Below, one piece after another: positions 17,239 to 25,711 of a stretch of 64,000 nucleotides of DNA (position 1 is the stretch's first letter; each line of letters begins with the position of its first letter). The notes below the pieces were generated by a model that had not been told where the DNA came from, ran no database searches, and worked only from the letters and a program-made list of their open reading frames with translations. The position numbers and the translations under genes are program-made. Source of the stretch: Rhizobium leguminosarum (GTDB taxonomy: Bacteria > Pseudomonadota > Alphaproteobacteria > Rhizobiales > Rhizobiaceae); NCBI RefSeq assembly GCF_004123835.1, contig NZ_MZMU01000003.1, positions 310,001-374,000 on the forward strand, given 5' to 3'.

Positions 17239-18174
17239 GTGGGCGGTGGATACGAGGGCGGAAAGCGGGGTCTGGTGGCAAGGCAGAATACGGTCTTCAA
17301 GGAAGCCTACAACAGGTATGCCGTAGCCCTGCGCACGGATACGGCGCTGCCGTCGGAACCGGAGATCGCCGCCCAGCTCGGCGTCAGCCGCTCGACGGCG
17401 CGCGCCATCCTGACGCGGCTCAGCGAAGAAGGCATCATCCGTTGGAACAAACGCCAGAAGATCGTGCTGCGCCAGCCGACCGACCATGACCTCTTTCCCT
17501 CCGAAGAAACCGACTCCCTGCATGATATCATCGAGCGCAGCTTCATGCAGCGCATCCTTGCCGATGATGCAGCACCTGGCATGCAGATCAACGAATTGGA
17601 GCTTGCCCGCGAGATCGGCACCGGCACGACCAGCGTGCGCGAATTCCTCATCCGCTTCTCCCGCTTCGGCCTCATCGAGAAGCGCCCGAACAGCCACTGG
17701 ACGCTCAAAGGCTTCACCCGCGAATTCGCCCTCGAACTTGCCGATGTGCGCGAAATGTTCGAGCTGCATTCCGCCGCCGAATTCGGCCGGCTTTCCAGGG
17801 ATAATCAGAGCTGGGCCGATCTTGCCGCTATGCGCGACGAACATCACGCCATGCTTGCCGACATCAACCAGCGCTTCAAGGATTTCTCCGTCCTCGACGA
17901 ACGCTTCCACTTGCTGATCCACCGCGCCTCGAAAAACCGCTTCATCGCCGATTTCTACGACGCCATCGCCATCGTCTTCCACTATCACTACCAGTGGAAC
18001 AAGACTGCCGCGCGCCAGCGCAACGAGCGCGCCATCCACGAACATCTGGATTATATCGCAGCCCTGGAATCCCGCGACCAGGCGGCAATCGAAACCGCCT
18101 GCCGCGCGCATCTGCACTCCGCCCGCCAGACCTTGCTGCAATCCCTGCCGCAGATCGCGACGGAGAGCGCGTGA
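17239..18174 (+). CDS. GntR/FCD-type regulator with two winged-helix domains
   Basis: Protein of 311 residues, about 70 longer than ordinary FadR/FCD regulators. Two winged-helix blocks are visible: LPSEPEIAAQLGVSRSTARA (about residues 37-56) and MQINELELAREIGTGTTSVR (about 115-134). An FCD-like all-helical effector domain follows (about residues 155-300) with DVREMFELH, the metal-ligand His in HHAML and HLLIHR, and HLDYIAALESRD. The likely role is control of the sugar cluster. The start is uncertain: GTG 17239 is listed, but GTG 17275 is equally plausible because no clear ribosome site marks either. Divergent from the dehydratase. Confidence 0.82.
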   Translation: MGGGYEGGKRGLVARQNTVFKEAYNRYAVALRTDTALPSEPEIAAQLGVSRSTARAILTRLSEEGIIRWNKRQKIVLRQPTDHDLFPSEETDSLHDIIERSFMQRILADDAAPGMQINELELAREIGTGTTSVREFLIRFSRFGLIEKRPNSHWTLKGFTREFALELADVREMFELHSAAEFGRLSRDNQSWADLAAMRDEHHAMLADINQRFKDFSVLDERFHLLIHRASKNRFIADFYDAIAIVFHYHYQWNKTAARQRNERAIHEHLDYIAALESRDQAAIETACRAHLHSARQTLLQSLPQIATESA

Positions 18175-18210
18175 GGAGCGTAAGCGAAGGGCGACAAAAG
18201 TCGTGCCGTG

Positions 18211-18398
18211 CAGCCCCCTCATCCGACCCTTCGGGCCACCTTCTCCCCGAGGGGAGAAGAGGCAGCAAGGCGCGCCGACACTGCCAAACGAACCCGCCTG
18301 CCCAACGGCACTCCATCCAATGGGGTCGCTGACGAAGCGGGCATTTTCCCTCTTCTCCCCAGCGGGGAGAAGGTGCCCGTAGGGCGGATGAGGGGGCC
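18211..18398. mobile_element. MITE-like repeat, two terminal halves in outward arrangement (copy 2)
   Basis: A right terminal repeat (CCCCCTCATCCG to GGGGAGAAGAGG) comes first. Then there are about 75 bases of unrelated sequence and a left terminal repeat (CCTCTTCTCCCC to GATGAGGGGGCC). So the two ends point away from each other instead of enclosing the usual centre. It lies in the 537-base gap between the GntR regulator and the membrane protein. The rest of that gap (18400-18711) shows nothing I can identify. Confidence 0.7.
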
Positions 18399-18711
18399 AC
18401 AGGCACGACATCAACGACGACTAGCCCATCCTGATGCAGCGTCGCTGCAAATGTCCGGTGGCATTTTTCGTTTTTCCGTCCGCTGTTGCCGCGTTACGGC
18501 CGACCTTGCCGGAAGTCGACCAGAGTGAGACACAGGGCACAATGACTGCCCTTATTGCGTCCACCCGGCACGTTTCGGCCCGAAGCGGACATTTATAAAT
18601 CCGTCACGATATGTCGGCAAAACCTCTGGGCTGATCCGGATGCCGCGTCAAACCTATTGAAATAACCTCCTCGATGCGCATGGTCGACGCATCCACCGTC
18701 TGCGATGAGCG

Positions 18712-19866
18712 ATGATCATGAATGGAGAGCAAGTTTTACCGATGGAAAACACCTCTGCCCCCTCCAGCAATGCCGAATGGACGCTGGCCGATTTCCTGAG
18801 CACCTATCGCTATTGGGCCGTGTTTTTTTCCTCGCTTCTTTTGGCAATCGGCGGACAGGGTTTCAGCACGGTCTTTCCCGTGATCTCGCAAATGACGGGC
18901 AGCAGCGCTCAGACGATCGGGATCTTCTATTCCGGCTCCACTCTTGGTTGGGTTGCCGGCGCGTTCCTGGCGTTTATCGTCGCGAGCCGCCATGGTCGGT
19001 CGGCGTTGATTTCGCCCATTCTCGTCTGTGCCATTGTCGCCGTCGGTTTTCTGCCGGCGCCCGCATTGTGGGGATCGCCGGGCTTTCTGTTTTTGTTCGG
19101 TGTGGTGTTCGGCACGGTTCGGGCCGTTTTCCCTCTCGCGATCGCGATATTCCTGGTGGGCGGGCGACCGGGCAAAATTGACTTCGGCTGCGCTCTCACG
19201 CTCTTGTCGACGACGATCCTGATCTCAGCCTTTGCTCCGATCGGCGCGTCGTGGCTATACCAACTCGATCTAGGCGCCGTGCCTGTCGTTTCGGGTTTCC
19301 TGGCCTGCCTGCTTCTCGCTGTCATATTGCTGGTGCCGGCCGGAAACCTGGCCTTCGATGAAGCTCCGCGTCCGCGACACAGGCCGCTTGCGCCGCGCCG
19401 GCGATCACCTCTCCTGGTCGCTGTCATCTTGGTCACGCCGCCGATCCTGATTTTTCTGATGGGGATCAGTGTCCATCTGTTTCAGGCAAATGATGCCGAC
19501 GTCGCCTCTTCCCCCGTCCCGCTGCTGTTAGCGCTGCTGGTCTTCGCCATTGCTGTGGCCGCCTTTATCTATCTTGCCTATTGGGTTTATCGCATCCACG
19601 GGGAGCTGGCGGGCGCCGCGCAGTCGCAGCGCCTGCTGACGCCGCTTGCCGCCATGCTGATCGCGATCCTCGTGCCGCTCGGATTGCCGGTTCTTGTGAT
19701 GACCCTTGGCGATCTCCTCAATGAGCGCGCACGCGACAGAGGCGAGGGAAGGTTGATGTCGATTGCCTGGCTCGGCATCTGGAGCTTCGTCTTGCCGCCG
19801 GTCGCCATCGCAATGATCCAGAACGCGGCGAATGACAGCTATGGCATGGGCCAAGACACGGCGTAA
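18712..19866 (+). CDS. Multi-pass membrane protein, MFS-like, function unknown
   Basis: Protein of 384 residues with about 10-11 hydrophobic segments (first ones at about residues 34-56, 70-92, 97-115 and 117-145). The pattern YSGSTLGWVAGAFLAFIVASRHGR resembles the MFS segment 2 to loop 2-3 region, but no standard transporter motif is complete, so I call it only MFS-like. ATG 18712 is listed; ATG 18742 (MENTSAPSS) is also possible. The BacA-type exporter gene follows after 119 bases in the same direction. The substrate is unknown. Confidence 0.65.
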   Translation: MIMNGEQVLPMENTSAPSSNAEWTLADFLSTYRYWAVFFSSLLLAIGGQGFSTVFPVISQMTGSSAQTIGIFYSGSTLGWVAGAFLAFIVASRHGRSALISPILVCAIVAVGFLPAPALWGSPGFLFLFGVVFGTVRAVFPLAIAIFLVGGRPGKIDFGCALTLLSTTILISAFAPIGASWLYQLDLGAVPVVSGFLACLLLAVILLVPAGNLAFDEAPRPRHRPLAPRRRSPLLVAVILVTPPILIFLMGISVHLFQANDADVASSPVPLLLALLVFAIAVAAFIYLAYWVYRIHGELAGAAQSQRLLTPLAAMLIAILVPLGLPVLVMTLGDLLNERARDRGEGRLMSIAWLGIWSFVLPPVAIAMIQNAANDSYGMGQDTA

Positions 19867-19985
19867 CAGCGACAGCACGGCCACGGTTTTCCGGCAACTG
19901 CTTCATTTTTCTCGACAAGTCCTCCGATGCCATGCTCGGCGCCGGCATCATGAAACATTTCGATGTGTAAGCCGTTATCGTGCTC

Positions 19986-21977
19986 ATGACGGCCGCCAAA
20001 CTCAATCCGAAATCGGTCGATGGCACCGAACCGCACGGTGCCGAGAAGTCGCGCCAGGAGAAGGCGTCGACTGCCGAAGTCGCGCTGCCGCCAGATGCCA
20101 TCCCACCCGATCCGGAGTTGACGCCTGAGGAGGCCGAGCAGGCGCGCAAGCGGTATTTGCTGAAGCGTTTCTGGATCAGCGCGCGCCGCTACTGGGGCCG
20201 CGGTGGCGACAAACTCGCCTGGCCGTGCACCATCGGCCTGTTGACCCTGATCGGCATGAATGTCGGCTTCCAGTACGGAATCAATCTCTGGAACCGCGCG
20301 ATTTTTGACGCCCTGGAGCAACGTAATGCCCGCACCGTCTATGTCTTGAGCGTCGTATTCCTGCCACTGGCGCTCGGAACTGCAGCCCTTGTCACCACAC
20401 AAGTCGCCCTTCGCATGATGATTCAACGCCGCTGGCGTTCCTGGCTGACGACCGCCGTCATCGCGCGCTGGCTCGCAAGCGGTCGTTACTATCAGTTGAA
20501 CCTCATCGGCGGCGACCACAAGAACCCCGAAGCGCGCATCGCGGAGGATTTGCGGATTGCCACCGAAGCACCTGTCGATTTCATCTCCGGTGTCATCGCC
20601 GCCTTTCTGTCGGCCTCGACCTTCATCGTGGTGCTCTGGACGATTGGCGGGGCACTCACTCTGACGATCGCCGGTTCGACCGTCACCATTCCCGGCTTTC
20701 TCGTCATCACTGCGGTCCTCTACGCCACGATCACGTCAACTTCGATGACGGTCATCGGCCGCCATTTCGTCCGCGTCTCCGAGGCCAAAAATCAAACGGA
20801 AGCCGAATTTCGCTACACGCTGACGCATGTGCGGGAAAACGGCGAGAGCATCGCATTGCTCGGCGGCGAAGAGGAGGAGCGGAACGATCTCGGCAAGACC
20901 TTCGCCAATGTGCTTAGGCAATGGGCGCTGCTTGCACGCCAGCACATGCGCACAGCCCTTGTGTCGCAGGGGTCGAGCCTGTTTGCGCCAGTCGTCCCGA
21001 TTTTGCTGTGCGCTCCTAAGTTTCTCGAAGGCAGCATGACGCTTGGGCAGGTCATGCAGGCTGCCTCTGCCTTCGCCATCGTTCAGAGCGCGTTCGGATG
21101 GCTGGTCGACAACTACCCCCGTCTTGCCGATTGGAACGCCTGTGCACGGCGCATCGCTTCGCTGATGATGTCGCTCGATGGGCTCGAGCGCGCCGAACAG
21201 AGCAACGCTTTGGGACGCATCAAGCGCGGTGAAACGGAAGGCGAGGCGATGCTTAGCCTGAACGATCTTTCCGTGTCGCTGGACGATGGCACCGCCGTGG
21301 TCAAGGAAACCCAGGTCGTGATCGAACCAGGCGAGCGGGTGCTCGTTGCCGGCGAATCCGGGTCCGGCAAGAGCACGCTGGTGCGCGCCATCGCAGGTCT
21401 TTGGCCGTGGGGTGAGGGCAGCGTCAATTTCCACGCCGACAGACGATTGTTCATGTTGCCGCAACGGCCCTATATCCCTTCCGGGACGCTTCGCCGGGCC
21501 GTCGCCTATCCCGGTGCCGCCGATAGCTGGACACTGGATAAGATCAAGGCGGCGCTCGACAAGGTGGGGCTCGATTATCTGAACGACAAGATCGAGGAAG
21601 ACGCGCCCTGGGACCAGACCTTGTCGGGCGGTGAAAAGCAGCGGCTCGCCTTTGCGCGTCTGCTGCTGCACCATCCCGATATCATCGTGCTGGATGAAGC
21701 AACCTCAGCACTCGATGAGAAGAGCCAGGATAAGATGATGCAGATGGTGATCGATGAATTGCCTGACGTGACCATCATCAGCGTCGCGCATCGGGCTGAA
21801 CTGGAAGCCTTCCATAGCCGCAAGATCACGCTGGAGCGGCGCGAGGGCGGCGCAAAGCTTGTTAGCGATATCGATCTTGTCCCGCGCAGGAGAAAACGGA
21901 ACTTGCTGTCACGCGTTTTGAAGAACCCCTCACTGCCGAAAGGTAGCACGAGTTCGAGCGGCACCGTCCCGGAATAG
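19986..21977 (+). CDS. SbmA/BacA-type ABC transporter (fused permease and ATPase)
   Basis: Half-transporter of 663 residues in the YddA/ExsE/BclA group. Residues 1-60 are a Pro/Glu-rich lead. About residues 75-330 are the SbmA/BacA-like membrane domain (FQYGINLWNRAIFDALEQRN and LIGGDHKNPEARIAEDLR are family stretches). The ATPase domain follows, with Walker A GESGSGKST (about 454-462), signature LSGGEKQRLAFARLLL and Walker B IIVLDEATSALD. Such proteins move peptides or hydrophobic compounds; in rhizobia relatives protect against plant NCR peptides, which I only infer could apply here. ATG 19986 is chosen over a GTG two codons before it. Confidence 0.88.
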   Translation: MTAAKLNPKSVDGTEPHGAEKSRQEKASTAEVALPPDAIPPDPELTPEEAEQARKRYLLKRFWISARRYWGRGGDKLAWPCTIGLLTLIGMNVGFQYGINLWNRAIFDALEQRNARTVYVLSVVFLPLALGTAALVTTQVALRMMIQRRWRSWLTTAVIARWLASGRYYQLNLIGGDHKNPEARIAEDLRIATEAPVDFISGVIAAFLSASTFIVVLWTIGGALTLTIAGSTVTIPGFLVITAVLYATITSTSMTVIGRHFVRVSEAKNQTEAEFRYTLTHVRENGESIALLGGEEEERNDLGKTFANVLRQWALLARQHMRTALVSQGSSLFAPVVPILLCAPKFLEGSMTLGQVMQAASAFAIVQSAFGWLVDNYPRLADWNACARRIASLMMSLDGLERAEQSNALGRIKRGETEGEAMLSLNDLSVSLDDGTAVVKETQVVIEPGERVLVAGESGSGKSTLVRAIAGLWPWGEGSVNFHADRRLFMLPQRPYIPSGTLRRAVAYPGAADSWTLDKIKAALDKVGLDYLNDKIEEDAPWDQTLSGGEKQRLAFARLLLHHPDIIVLDEATSALDEKSQDKMMQMVIDELPDVTIISVAHRAELEAFHSRKITLERREGGAKLVSDIDLVPRRRKRNLLSRVLKNPSLPKGSTSSSGTVPE

Positions 21978-22012
21978 AAATTGAAGGGCGCTCGCGGATG
22001 AGCAACAGCTAC

Positions 22013-22393
22013 CTATTGCTCGTTCTGGGGCAGGTTGTCGGTGATGTCGTAGTAGTCGCCTTTATCAGCGACAAAGATATGCATTTTCAGTTTGGTTTCG
22101 GTCGGGCCATCAAATGCACCCATCGCGACAGCAATCCAGTCGTGATGGGGCGGATCCCAAAACAGCGATGATCCGCATACCCTGCAAAATCCACGCCTCA
22201 CCTTTTCTGAGGATTGATACCAGGTGACACTTTCGCCTCCCTGGATCGTGATCTGACGCCTTGGCACGTCGGCTGAAGCGAAAAAGTGGCCGGATTGTTT
22301 TCGACATTTGGAGCAATGGCACGCGTCCGGCGCTCGCAGTTCGCCTTCGATTTCAAAAGTTACTGCACCACACAGACAGGATCCCTTATGCAT
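22013..22393 (-). CDS. GFA family (glutathione-dependent formaldehyde-activating-like) protein
   Basis: Zinc protein of 126 residues. The Cys pattern is typical: CLCGAV (residues 6-11), CHCSKCRKQSG (about 26-36) and FCRVCGSSLFW (about 69-79). Most members of this family have no proven substrate, despite the name. It follows the MarR gene by 16 bases on the same strand, so both are probably cotranscribed and the protein may be part of the MarR response. Confidence 0.85.
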   Translation of the reverse strand: MHKGSCLCGAVTFEIEGELRAPDACHCSKCRKQSGHFFASADVPRRQITIQGGESVTWYQSSEKVRRGFCRVCGSSLFWDPPHHDWIAVAMGAFDGPTETKLKMHIFVADKGDYYDITDNLPQNEQ

Positions 22394-22409
22394 CAGCGTT
22401 CATCTCTCT

Positions 22410-22868
22410 CTAAAGCTGCGCCGAGGATTCCGCGCTTGCAATCTGATCCAGATTTTCGATCAGCCGCTTGAGCAGATCGACAAGTTGCTCCGCTTCCGCA
22501 TCCGTGAACCCAGTCAATGCCTCTTTATTTCCTCGGAACAAGGCGGCAATTGCCTCCGGCATGCGTTCCTGTGCGGTTTTCGTCAGCACGATGCGGCTGC
22601 TGCGACCGTCAGCCGGGTCGGGTGTCCGCTGGATTAGGCCATCCCTCTCCATGCGAGCGAGCATCTGCGCCATCGGCGGTTGCTCGACCCTGGCGAAGCG
22701 GGCGAGGTCGCGCTGCGTGCTGGCCTTGCCATTCTGCAGCGCGACCAGAACAGGCAACTGGCCGACACCGAAGCCGAACGGTTTAAGGCGTGACTCGCTG
22801 AGGCGGGCAAACCCCCGCGCCGCAAGACTGATGAGATGCCCCGGCGTAGAAAGCACGTCTTCGTCCAA
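22410..22868 (-). CDS. MarR family transcriptional regulator
   Basis: Regulator of 152 residues. The winged helix is at about residues 50-95 (STQRDLARFARVEQPPMAQM, then LARMERDGLIQRTPDPADGRS with the usual wing DxRs). N- and C-terminal helices would form the dimer. The start is TTG at 22868, with AAAGGGTGA upstream; there is no better in-frame start. It is divergent from the NTF2-like gene at 22997, and the space between holds a perfect palindrome (22907-22918) that is the natural candidate operator. The ligand is unknown. Confidence 0.88.
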   Translation of the reverse strand: MDEDVLSTPGHLISLAARGFARLSESRLKPFGFGVGQLPVLVALQNGKASTQRDLARFARVEQPPMAQMLARMERDGLIQRTPDPADGRSSRIVLTKTAQERMPEAIAALFRGNKEALTGFTDAEAEQLVDLLKRLIENLDQIASAESSAQL

Positions 22869-22902
22869 TTCCGATCACCCTTTGCCTGCGCTTGACCGCG
22901 AG

Positions 22903-22924
22903 ATATATATGTACATATGTATAT
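22903..22924. promoter_or_regulatory. Palindromic candidate MarR operator
   Basis: ATATGTACATAT (22907-22918) is a perfect 12-bp palindrome inside a longer AT-rich stretch, between the divergent MarR and NTF2-like genes. MarR proteins commonly bind such sites in their own promoter region. Binding is inferred. Confidence 0.5.
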
Positions 22925-22996
22925 TGATGTGCGGCATGAGGCAAGGCCGTTTCGATGCCGCCCAGCGAATGTTTCAATCTCCATCGAGGAAACGAC

Positions 22997-23374
22997 ATGT
23001 CTAAAAATGACGTCGAAATGATCAAGCGCATCTATGCCAGCTTCAACGCCAGAGACATCGAGGCTGTTCTTGCCGTCCTGTCCGATGATGTCGCCTGGGC
23101 CAACGGCATGGATGGCGGCCACGTTCACGGTCGTGCGGCCGTGCACGACTATTGGACACGCCAATGGGCCGTCATCAGTCCGCACGTCGAGCCGGTCGCG
23201 TTTGAAGAATCGCAAGATGGAGCCGTCGCTGTCGAGGTGATCCAGTCTGTCTTCGACCTCGATGGCCGGCCGCTGGAAGGGCAAAACCATGGCCTGAAGG
23301 ACAAGACCGTGACGCATATCTTCCGCATGCAAGGCGATAGAATTGTTCGCTTCGATATCCAGGATGCGCTGTAA
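22997..23374 (+). CDS. SnoaL/NTF2-like family protein
   Basis: Protein of 125 residues with an NTF2-like fold (alpha helix MIKRIYASFNARDIEAVLAV, then LSDDVAW, HGRAAVHDYW and a C-terminal beta part THIFRMQGDRIVRFDIQD). Members are small enzymes or binding proteins; no catalytic residue can be fixed from sequence. ATG 22997 has GAGGAAA upstream; the longer frame from 22955 has no such site. Divergent from marR and likely under its control. Confidence 0.8.
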   Translation: MSKNDVEMIKRIYASFNARDIEAVLAVLSDDVAWANGMDGGHVHGRAAVHDYWTRQWAVISPHVEPVAFEESQDGAVAVEVIQSVFDLDGRPLEGQNHGLKDKTVTHIFRMQGDRIVRFDIQDAL

Positions 23375-23477
23375 GCCCAGCATGCTCTGTAAGCTGGTAC
23401 TCCCTATGCGGGGATGACCGCTCCTGTTGCGACGCGCCATTGTCAGACCCGCCTTTCGGCCGTCGGGCGGCCTGCGT

Positions 23478-23756
23478 TCAATTCGCGCTTAGCCGGCGGT
23501 ATCGGTTCAGAGCCTGCGCTTCCAGACGCCGCTTGTCGCGCTCGACATAGTCGGAGCCCAGCTTTGTCAGACAGAATTGCCGTTTCTGAAATTCCCCGCG
23601 GATCAAGATGAAACCTTGCTCTTCGGCTTCGCTCAATGTCTTCAGGCTGGTGCCTTTAGGGGGAGACTGCCAGGCCATGCCATCGGCGCTGTGCAGCAAG
23701 ACCATGATCTTTATAATATTGTTTCTCCACGGCTGATGCATCCAGCCGGGCTGCAT
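23478..23756 (-). CDS. Small hypothetical protein, possible winged-helix-like fold
   Basis: Frame of 92 residues. The middle (SLKTLSEAEEQGFILIRGEF, then QKRQFCLTKLGSDYVERDKR) looks like the recognition helix, wing and last helix of a small winged-helix protein, but the family is not recognised. GAAGCG before the ATG is a weak ribosome site. Surroundings (23760-24033) are AT-rich with no clear gene. It may be a real gene or a remnant. Confidence 0.4.
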   Translation of the reverse strand: MQPGWMHQPWRNNIIKIMVLLHSADGMAWQSPPKGTSLKTLSEAEEQGFILIRGEFQKRQFCLTKLGSDYVERDKRRLEAQALNRYRRLSAN

Positions 23757-24033
23757 CGCTTCAGCAATCCGCTGGTTCCGTATTCTTTATTTGGCACCAT
23801 CCAGGACAAGCCCATTGATTTAAAAGGATTATATTTGGCTAGACCGGAGTTTCGCAAAGCTATTGTATAAAAGCTCCAATAGTCTTGGTCAATTCAATCA
23901 CTCCGTCCCAACAGGTTTGGTCATGCCTGGCGATTGGCCCGATGGCGCTTATTTCCATTGAATCCCGACATCAGCGGCGCATAGTGTCGACGTTCCCGGC
24001 TTTGCCGGTTGAACGGATGGGGGGATCCGGAGC

Positions 24034-24879
24034 ATGTCAGCAAATCTCGACGATATCCGTAACCAGCAACGTGAGACGTGGGACAAATTTTCCGCCGGCT
24101 GGAAGAAATGGGACAGCTTGGTTCTCAGCTGGCTCGCCCCGTTTGGTGACACCATGCTCCGGCGCGCAAATCTCTCCAACGGCTTTAGCGTGCTTGACAT
24201 AGCCGCTGGCACTGGCGAACCCGGCCTGACGGCGGCGGCGGCAATCCCGGACGGTCATGTTGTCGTAACCGATCTCTCGGAAAATATGCTGACCGTTGCC
24301 GCAGAAAATGCGGCCAGACGTGGCCTCAAAAACTTCGAAACTCGCCTATGCGATGCGGGAGCGTTGCCTTTTGCCGATGCCAGTTTCGACGCCGTTCTGT
24401 GCCGGTTTGGGTTTATGTTCTTCCCGGATATCGCTGCCGCCGCCAAGGAGATGGCGCGCGTGGCAAAGCCCGGTGCGCGCGTCTGCGCAGCAGTCTGGAG
24501 CACTCCCGCCAAAAATTCATGGGCGACCACGATCATGGGCACGATCGCCCGCCACGTGGAAATGCCCTCGCCACCACCCGGCTCTCCGGGCCTGTTCCGC
24601 TGTGCGGGGGAAGGCATGATGGTCGAGACCTTCAGAGAGGCGGGCCTTCTCGATGTCGCCGAGGAAGAGGTGTCGGCGATGATGGTACACGATACCCCGG
24701 CGCGCTACTGGGACTTCATGACTGAGGTCGCCGCGCCTGTCGTCGCTGGACTATCCAGGGCAGATGCGGCAACACGGGAGAAAATCCGCGACGAGGTTCT
24801 GGAGCTAGCTCTCCACTCCGTCAGCGATGGCAAGGTTCGCCTTCGCTCAACGGCAACGGTCATCACAGGCACGCGATAG
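24034..24879 (+). CDS. Class I SAM-dependent methyltransferase (UbiE-like)
   Basis: Protein of 281 residues. The SAM-binding motif LDIAAGTGEPGL is at about residues 53-64, followed by the acidic end of strand 2 (VVTDLSENML), LCDAGALPFADASFDAVLCR (about 108-127) and FMFFPDI. It resembles UbiE/Coq5-type enzymes, but the acceptor cannot be told. GGAG lies before ATG 24034. No operon partner: the next gene is convergent. Confidence 0.82.
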   Translation: MSANLDDIRNQQRETWDKFSAGWKKWDSLVLSWLAPFGDTMLRRANLSNGFSVLDIAAGTGEPGLTAAAAIPDGHVVVTDLSENMLTVAAENAARRGLKNFETRLCDAGALPFADASFDAVLCRFGFMFFPDIAAAAKEMARVAKPGARVCAAVWSTPAKNSWATTIMGTIARHVEMPSPPPGSPGLFRCAGEGMMVETFREAGLLDVAEEEVSAMMVHDTPARYWDFMTEVAAPVVAGLSRADAATREKIRDEVLELALHSVSDGKVRLRSTATVITGTR

Positions 24880-25061
24880 CCTGCTGCAGAATTCTTTGAA
24901 TCGGAATCGTAGCGATTTGTCGCGCGACGCCGAGCCTAATTTGCCCCTTGGTCCACCTCTCCGCATTTAAAGAGAATCTCATCGACGACCGTGAGCGGGA
25001 GAGTGGCGTCGATGACGACACCACACTTCGGAATATCCTCTTTGTGCATGCAATCACACAA

Positions 25062-25637
25062 TCAGCTCCCGTTCGGCAGGCATGTCACAACATGATCCCG
25101 TATTGCCGCAGCACTTTCCAAAGGCGATATGAAGGTCACATCCAACGTCAGCGCGTGTTGGTGCGGGAGATTGAGAACCACGGCCTGTTGGCTTCGGCTC
25201 CTCGACGTCTCGACATCAGTCGTCTTCAAGTGGTCGCGCCGAGCGGGGGAGGAAACGCGACGCGCCAATTCTTCTTCGGCACACAGCAATCTCACCGGAA
25301 CGAAGACCGCGGCGCGCTGTCTGGCGGCTTCGACGAACTGCTGGTACGTCCGCGCGCTCCGCTCATCGCCTTCGACACCGGCATGGGTGAAAATGAAATT
25401 CGCCGACGGGTCGCTATAGGCGGTGATTGCATCCAGGACGGCCTGCCGGACCCTTGCAGTATACTCCCATATGCCCTTCGGCAGCGGAGCGGTTCCCTCC
25501 TCGTCGAGGAGGCGCAAGATCGGGTTGTTGAACCAGTGATTATCGACGATCTTTGCGGATATAAGCGAACCGAGTTCTTTGGCGATCGTCAGCTTGCCCA
25601 CGCCTGGAAACCCCAAAAGCAACACGAAAACACTCAT
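25062..25637 (-). CDS. P-loop kinase-like protein (AAA_33 type)
   Basis: Protein of 191 residues. It begins with the P-loop GFPGVGKLTIAK (residues 9-20), where the residue after the Lys is Leu followed by Thr. A later VRLLCAEEELARRVSSPARR looks like the lid/LID-arginine region of small-molecule kinases. GGGAGAG lies about 10 bases before ATG 25637. The longer upstream frame is only read-through. The acceptor is unknown; it could be a nucleotide, antibiotic or adaptor kinase. Confidence 0.72.
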   Translation of the reverse strand: MSVFVLLLGFPGVGKLTIAKELGSLISAKIVDNHWFNNPILRLLDEEGTAPLPKGIWEYTARVRQAVLDAITAYSDPSANFIFTHAGVEGDERSARTYQQFVEAARQRAAVFVPVRLLCAEEELARRVSSPARRDHLKTTDVETSRSRSQQAVVLNLPHQHALTLDVTFISPLESAAAIRDHVVTCLPNGS

Positions 25638-25711
25638 CGTTCGACAACTCTCCCAACACAATCCATCAATGTGGAAACGCAGCATTTCTGCGCTTCCACA
25701 AGCTGAACCGC

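Noticed and set aside
23577..23870. A 97-codon plus-strand frame ending in LKGLYLARPEFRKAIV
   Set aside because: The end looks protein-like, but there is no ribosome site and it overlaps the more plausible minus-strand frame at 23478-23756. It may be a gene remnant; I cannot support it.
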